Of a DNA stretch of 64,000 bases, positions 57,522 to 64,000 are shown in pieces. Below the pieces are notes generated by a model. That model was not told the DNA's origin, searched no databases, and saw nothing but the letters and a program-made list of their open reading frames with translations. Position 1 is the first letter of the stretch. The number at the start of each line of letters is the position of its first letter. The stretch is from Terebella lapidaria (Eukaryota > Annelida > Polychaeta > Terebellida > Terebellidae): positions 20,832,209 to 20,896,208 of the forward strand of contig OX424562.1 of NCBI GenBank assembly GCA_949152475.1, in the 5' to 3' direction. Both the position numbers and the translations under genes were made by a program.

Positions 57522-58399
57522 TGTTCACACGGTTTTGTAAAGAGTATTACAACATAACCATTGCATAAGCGCTGTATATATGAAGTCGAAACTTTATCAC
57601 CTGAGAGCTTGTATAATTGACGGAGAATGAATCTACAAGTGTTCTTTAGCTGGCCTGGATTTCAGACGTCAGCTAAAAACCTTCACCTATTGTAATATAT
57701 ATGTCAGAATTCAATCAGTAAGTGTGTTTTACATACAGTTTTGTCCACGACACTCTCGCGTTAATGCCAATGACACACCGAACCAGACTGTAGTACTCAA
57801 CAAACTGCAAGAATTCCAAACAGAATTCGAAGATCATATCAACTTATTAGATCTATATTTTGAAATAAAAACTGCTGTACTGAATAAACCATTTAATTCC
57901 ACATGAATTCAACCGTGCACTGCTGGACCTGTACTGTTCGATGCAAATCGAACAATCATATTCCTCGGGATTTCTGCTAATTGACCATGTTTCTCCAAGA
58001 TTTCTGCAGCATGTCAACCTAGCATGGATTCGTCTAATTGGCCAATTGTAACTCGGATGCATACAGACAGACGACCGATGAACTTTCGTTCTCTGAATAC
58101 ACATTCCCATATCAAACGTGAAGACAATTTCAGACACTCTCCTGTCTGCGTGGCTGTACCCGCCAATACGCCCTACCACCCTATCGCCCAAAAAATGGTA
58201 ATAGACACATATCACTAGTGACTCAATCCTACAGCAATATTAGTAATAAATGTTTCATATCTGAACTATTTTCAATGCTACTAACTCAATATCAGAATTT
58301 GCCAATACCAATTGGTATTCTGATCTCACTAAACCTTTGCACCGAGAAACCAACAACATCAAACCTATAAGATTTTGGATGTTTGATTAAATTCCAAGT

Positions 58400-58534
58400 T
58401 CAATACGAATGCGCAATGTAGCCTCGTCGCTGGCCAGCTCGCGTGAACTTGCCGGCTGCAGTATATCCTGCGTGAGTTCCGTTGTACGTGTAGTAGATCT
58501 GCCAGTCGCCCGATATCGACTCATCGGAGCACAT
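58400..58534 (-). CDS. Probable terminal exon in unit 2, unidentified gene
   Basis: A strong minus-strand acceptor (TTGTTTTCATTCCAG, ending at 58535) precedes 44 open codons and a TGA. The peptide reads MCSDESISGDWQIYYTYNGT, then HAGYTAAGKFTRAG. The paralogue in unit 1 (about 54547-54690) keeps the acceptor and the first part but stops earlier, after AGYTAAGK. I do not recognise the protein. Confidence 0.35.
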   Translation of the reverse strand: MCSDESISGDWQIYYTYNGTHAGYTAAGKFTRAGQRRGYIAHSY

Positions 58535-58799
58535 CTGGAATGAAAACAAGCATTTCCTTCCCAATGTGGCTAAACTGTTCTCTGAAAAATACCGACCCAC
58601 ATAGTAGAGAAACAAATATATCGTCACAACCTTTATTACGGGCAATAACAGTGAAATTCGTGTTAACTTGGTCATTCAGTTGTGACAATCACAAATCCAT
58701 TGCTTCCGCTGACTTTTTCGAGGATATAAATACAATGTTCATGATATCATGGTACCAGGAACACATTTTGAAACATAGTTATTCATTTAAACCTGCTAT

Positions 58800-60849
58800 C
58801 GAAAGAATATACATCGAGAATAATAATATCAAGGTCAGTATTAGGACTTGACGTCGTGATCATATCTGAACAATTGGAATTGGAAATTGAGGATGCGGAT
58901 ACGTGTATATAATTGTTGATTTGGATAACCAAAGATTATGCGTAGAGTCTCTCAGTCATTTGGGCACTATAGATACAATAACAACAGTATGTTCAATAGT
59001 TGATTAAATTGGGAATTGGGTGCCACTCACGAAGGTTCCATTCACTGATGTCGCTATATATATATCCTACTATTCTAGCTATTGAGCGTCATCGAGTTGT
59101 GAATGGTGAATGAGTCGTGTACACCATCCTTCCTCCCCGGCCACCTCCCTCCAGGGTTGTCGAAGATATAGAAGTTCACTTAACACTTCATTAAAACTGT
59201 GTTACTATTTCAACTGAATAAACAATGATAAACCTGACTGGGTTCCGATATAACGCTTTCCGAATGTACATGTCGATTGGTAAGAAAACTGCGGGCAATC
59301 ATCCATTTTCATTGATAATGTCTTTGATACTCAATTTACCAGCAGGTCATTTGGTGGTTAGACATTGTTATTATACATCTCCAAACCGTATATATTAGTA
59401 TAGGAGAAACATACATGTATTGTTATTGTTCAGGTGATAGGCTAGGAATTCATGATTTGTTGACTTGCAGTCAACATGGAAGGTGCTCGAATCAAATTGT
59501 TTAAAATAATCAAATATCGACGACACAAAATTATGGTTGACATTCCAATTGATAATGAATATATACATTCAGCCTAGCCTTGGAAGGAAATTAGTTTGTA
59601 TTATTGCCGTCAAAATATTCCGATGTAGTTCGAACGATTTTGCACATAAACTTTAATATTTGGGTACCTGACGTTTCCTGGATCGATAAATTTCAATAAA
59701 CATTTTCTATCAAGAATATCCTTTCTCCTGATAATTCATGCGGTGTTTTTCACGAATACCGGTTTATAACAGAAGGATAGTTCTTGTTTTCTTGATCAAA
59801 TTCTTCTATTCGGGCTTGAAAGCAACTTGAGAGTCAATAGGGAAGGAGTTCACTGACGTTCGAAGACGAGTGATTTCGAATAATTTGCATTCGAAAGCCC
59901 AGTCACTTGTACTCAACTATTAATTGCACTTGAATACCTGTTTTGTATCCGTGTCTTGTATATCGACTTCCTCATGACCATATATGAGGGTTCATGAAGT
60001 TAAATTAGTTGGCTATGCGATCACTCGCGACAGGACAAGACACTTCTTGTATATGCAACTTATGGCCAAGTATGAGGGTTAAAGAAGTTAAATACAATTT
60101 TCTCGATTTTACTTGACATTGGAATTTGAGAGTAGATAAAGTTTTTGTTCACTCGGAAGACTCTGTACTTATATATTGGTTCCATTTTTATAGATATATT
60201 GATGATTTCTGTTTCGAAGAGTGAGAACTTCAGGGTACTTCAATTTGTAAAATTGCGAATGGCTCTTACATTTAACAGTGTGTAGAATGATATTATATCT
60301 TTGATCTAGCCAGAATATTGGTCTGGTAATATTCCAAGGGAATAGCTTGTAAACGTACGGCTGCATTGCCGAATGAGTCCCTGTGATATAATATCAAACA
60401 CCAATATGAAGCGACAGGCTAAAGGGGAATTGTCATTTGAAAGAAGTACGGATTTTAGTACTGATGTCTTTTTATTAACAGCATTCATGTCTTTCCATGT
60501 TTTCTGCGTAAAGAAGGTCACTGAACCCATTACTGGTTGATGGTGATGTTGTGAGGCACGAGAGTAGAAACACCTGAGCTTCCTTTTTGGTCACATCGTC
60601 AGAAATGGAAATTTTATGCATTAGTAGAAATTTTTTTCAGCCATTTTGTATGATTGTGCTTGAATGGGTTCGACACGTCTTTTTATGACTCAAGAAGATT
60701 ATAAATGCAAATTTCAAATGTAACCAGATGCAGATTACCATACATCACCTTACATACTGTATTTTGGGTTTTTTTGTTTCAGTAGAAAAGTCATCGTGTC
60801 ACGAATGTGATTATATCAAGCCATTGCTTTCAAACTTACCTCAATTATG
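58800..60849. other. Unassigned non-coding stretch
   Basis: No supported gene. About 60515-60640 is a direct relative of 25340-25470. Two related phrases (CCTCATGACCATATATGAGG-like near 59970 and GGCCAAGTATGAGGGTT near 60063) suggest a short local duplication. Confidence 0.35.
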
Positions 60850-61640
60850 TCGAAGTGGTATGATATACACCCGGCCATATGAGCGACACAGAAAGTTTTT
60901 GCTCCATTAGAAACATAGTGAAACAAGTACCATGTGAATATACATTTCGTTCCCCGGGTGCGAAGTGAGTATTCAATGTCACATTCTGTAGAATTGTCAT
61001 TTGCGGGACACATCGGGGCCAATGTTCACATGGTTTTGTAAAGAGTATTGCAAAATAACCATCGCAGAAGTATATATGAAATCGAAACATTATCAGCTGA
61101 GAGCTTGTATAATTGATGGAGAATGAATCTAAGTGTTTAGCTGGACTGGATTTCAGACGTCATCTAAAAACTTCCATGTATTGTAGTATATATCATGTCA
61201 GAATTCATCAGTGAGTATGCTTTACATACAGTTTTTTCCACGGCACTTTCGCGTTATTGCCAGTGGCACACCAAACCAGGCTGAAGTATGGAAGAGCAGA
61301 TGTTGAATAAACTGCAAGAATTCTAACCAGTTATTGTAGATCAGATCAATTTACAATTATATTTCCGTGAAATGATAACTTTGTATTCCAGTAAAATTAA
61401 TGGTGCACTGCAGGCCGTGTGCTATCTCCGCAAAGCGAATCAACATATTCCTCGGGGATTTCTGCTAATTGACCATGTTTCTCCATGGCTTCTGCAGGAT
61501 GTCAACCTACCATAGTTTTGTCTAATTGGCCAATTGTAACTCAGGCGTATATACAGACGAACAAGCAAGAGACCTTCGTTTGAATACATTTCCTGATCAA
61601 ACCGGAAGACGACTAGCTCTCCAGTTGCTGACAACACATC
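60850..61640. repeat. Third, more diverged module of the right-hand family
   Basis: It follows the same order as 53500-54330 and 57345-58170: the block with ATTTGCGGGACACATCGGGG, then GCTTGTATAATTGA, the GACACACC-like block and the TTTCTGCTAATTGACCATGT block near 61458. Divergence is much greater than between the two tandem units, so this copy is older. The minus-strand frames at 60816-61090 and 61440-61637 correspond to those in units 1 and 2. Confidence 0.8.
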
Positions 61641-63626
61641 AATGTCAATGATAATGTTTCAATCTGTATATTTGTATTGTTTGTGGTATTGCTCCCAACA
61701 AATTCTTCGACTTCAAATCGATTTTTTTTTCGGTAGGATGTTTCGTGATAAAATCGGGTCATTTTATCGTGTCACACAATTATTTTATAATTATTGGAAA
61801 AATGAAGGATCCGGATGCGTGGTTTCCCGTCATGTGTGCACCAAAATGTGGAATAAACAACAACATCAGTTGAATAACTGTTTAGAATTGCGAAGTAGGC
61901 GCCACTGTACACTATAATACAGGTTCCACACAGTAACGTCGCTACATCCACCCTACTAGTTTAGCTATTCAGCGTCACCCTATGGTGAATATAAATGATA
62001 CCGATTGTTAAGGACATCATGGGTAATCATCGATTCTCGTCGATAATATTTTGAGATTTAATAACCAGTATGTCACTTGCTGGTTTTGATAGTGCCTTAA
62101 TGTTTTATAGCCAGGAAACATTCCCGCAAACTTGCACGTGTATTGGAGATGTGCATGGCTATTGTTAATTGAATAGACAAGTGAATTTCTATTGTGATTG
62201 AGCCTGATCAATGAAAAAAAGTTAGTTTTTATTCATGCGTTCAAAATTCTGATACAGTTTCAAAGTTTCTTTGCACAAACTGCATTATACTGTATGGGTA
62301 CATTACCGTTCCAAGACCAAGGATCTAAATTCCACAACTTTCAACAACCCCTGTCTGCAGCCTGAATAATTTTGGTGACGAATGTATAACATAAGTATGG
62401 TTGTTGTTGCCAGCGATTCCTTCCATTTGGCCCTGAACGCAACTTGAGAGTGAAAAGGGGAATTTGTTCCAGACTAGCGTTCAAGACATAAATGGAGTAA
62501 TTTCGAATAATTTGTTTTGGAGAGCTAAATCACAATCAACGACCCCTAGATAGTGTGTCGCTTGTACTGAACTATTAACTGCACTTGAATACCTTTTTGT
62601 ATGAGGCGCCATAGCTACCCACTTTGCCAGATGGTGGAAATTGAATTTAATGAAAAGTAATCTTTCTCACACAGTTTATTTCAGACGCACTGCACACAAT
62701 ATAGAGTTATTTTATAACATAATCACATTAGTAAACATAGTCCCATCGTGACGTATAATAACATCAAAGCGTAGGATTCAAAAGATGCCAGTGACCATTT
62801 GTTTCACCCGTCGCGACCATCTTTATTGCAATATTAATATGTGATGCGGAATTATGAAGGAGACATTTCTGTCATTTGTGTGCCTTCATTGACAGACAAA
62901 ATATGTACATGTACAGTTATTCATGACACTGTGCCTTTTGTCAATCATATCTTTTTGTTTTGCTCTGTATTCACTTTTCGCCATATTTTGTAAATACGTT
63001 TTTATTCTTTTGCTCACATGATTCCAGGTTTATTAATTAGTCTAATAGTATCTTTATACTTTCAGCTAGAATATTGCATTAGATGTGTTCTCAATTACTT
63101 ACGTAGAAAACAGTGTGTACTATATTGCTTGTTATACCCGTTCAATACAAATCAAACGTACAAAACATAGTTCGACCTCACCTGTGTATTATTGGTGATT
63201 ATAATTATTTCTTCGAGTGAATAATACCTATGGAAACCCATAGGTGCCATGCGCAGAAAGAATGGTGTTTTTGGTCAATGCCGAGGAGAAAGCTCGGCAA
63301 TGACTAACAGGGCAGAGTCCTATATTAAGGTCTATGCAACTTATATACATGTGCACTGTGACTGCAAGGTGCCAAAATAACATATATACAATATTCAGGA
63401 CACACAATGCTATTTTTTTAAATCTTATTTGGACACAATTTGTCATGCATATTCACTAACTATATATAATGCACATATGTACACAGAAATGCTTTTAATC
63501 TATGATCAAATGTGCAGACTAGAGGCAAATGCTACAACAAATCTATAAATGTATTTTTATGCCATGAATGCCAACTCAACATCCAAAGCAAAGAAATAAA
63601 CCAACGTGATTATGAATCGATTGGAA
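61641..63626. other. Unassigned non-coding stretch
   Basis: A 91-codon plus-strand frame at 61642-61917 has no recognisable motif. Nothing else is supported. Confidence 0.3.
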
Positions 63627-63902
63627 TCAAAAAGACAGACTTGTGCCGCCACAGAGCAGAACGTTCACCGAGAGTGGCTGATATTTTACCAGACTATTCA
63701 TCAGTTCCATGCGTTGAGCGCCAAAGCGGCAACACACGAAGAAATAATGATTTGGATCCCCTGAAACCGGACCACATTCACAAAATGGGCGTTCTTCAAC
63801 ACGAAGAAGGTGTTTTGATTGAAAACATATCACGTTCTTCGCGCATTGAATTTCAAAGTTACCACGTACACAAGTGGAAGCATTTAAAGCTCTCATGTTC
63901 AC
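63627..63902 (-). mobile_element. LINE reverse-transcriptase C-terminal fragment
   Basis: The minus-strand frame carries RALNAST, then PFCECGPVSGDPNHYFFVCC and RFGAQRMELMNSL, ending VNVLLCGGTSLSF. The C-x-C-G...HYFF-x-C pattern followed by R..L...L and LL.G is the post-RT cysteine motif of CR1/L2/Jockey-type non-LTR retrotransposons. In this position the usual family sequence continues for about 15-20 residues more, but an in-frame TGA ends it here. The upstream RT lies beyond the window or is lost. The overlapping plus-strand frame 63512-63955 is its shadow. Confidence 0.75.
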
Positions 63903-64000
63903 ACGTAGAATGTTTTAAACCTATCGCGTTCGCACGTAGAAGGATTTTAGGTTAGGTTAAGCTCTTCCACATATAGGAAGATTCAACGGTCACAAGTGAA

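Larger units (their letters stand above)
54952..58799. repeat. Tandem segmental duplication, unit 2 (3.85 kb)
   Basis: This is the direct tandem partner of unit 1, joined to it without spacer (AACCTGCTAT ends both units, at 54952 and 58799). It lacks the piggyBac MITE and keeps more of the minus-strand open frames intact. High similarity points to a fairly recent duplication. Confidence 0.95.

Overview
The window looks like part of the nuclear genome of a metazoan, most likely a marine invertebrate. It is AT-rich and gene-poor. It holds a Ty3/gypsy LTR retrotransposon, tRNA-derived SINEs, LINE and Penelope-like fragments, MITEs, minisatellites and stacked segmental duplications. There are no operons, ribosome-binding sites or prokaryotic genes. 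I cannot name the species; the guess rests on repeat types and intron-split exon remnants.

Layout. Bases 1-5.3 kb hold two diverged direct copies of a ~1.5 kb segment, separated by a ~160 bp tandem repeat. Bases 5349-18746 are one apparently whole 13.4 kb Ty3/gypsy element on the minus strand. Its two 734 bp LTRs look identical and it is flanked by a GTAG target duplication. It carries gag, pol and an unusual third gene of 932 codons in the 3' (env-like) position. Bases 18.7-28 kb are mostly non-coding and contain a Penelope-like RT fossil, a LINE tail, a 134 bp tandem repeat with nuclear-receptor-like DR1 motifs, a 41 bp minisatellite and two copies of a small ATTAAGTC-rich repeat. Bases 29.6-30.5 kb keep two or three probable minus-strand exons of an unidentified host gene. 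Bases ~30.65-45.78 kb are one 15 kb minisatellite of a ~31 bp unit, with higher-order repeats and three copies of a SINE that was carried along when the array expanded.

Bases 45.9-50 kb contain a TA-flanked MITE, a ~575 bp long inverted repeat, and the 3' end of a Penelope-like element followed by a hammerhead-like motif. Bases 50.4-58.8 kb are a tandem duplication (4.57 and 3.85 kb units). The length difference is almost wholly one 721 bp piggyBac-type MITE (TTAA target) present only in unit 1. Both units keep similar minus-strand open frames and may be copies of an unidentified gene. A third, more diverged module lies at 60.85-61.64 kb. The right end carries the C-terminal part of a LINE reverse transcriptase on the minus strand.

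The most unusual signals are in the LTR element: its third gene, a strand-biased GGGYCG word scattered at roughly one per 70-120 bp through coding, non-coding and LTR sequence alike, and three copies of its polypurine-tract sequence spaced exactly 54 bp apart at the start of pol.
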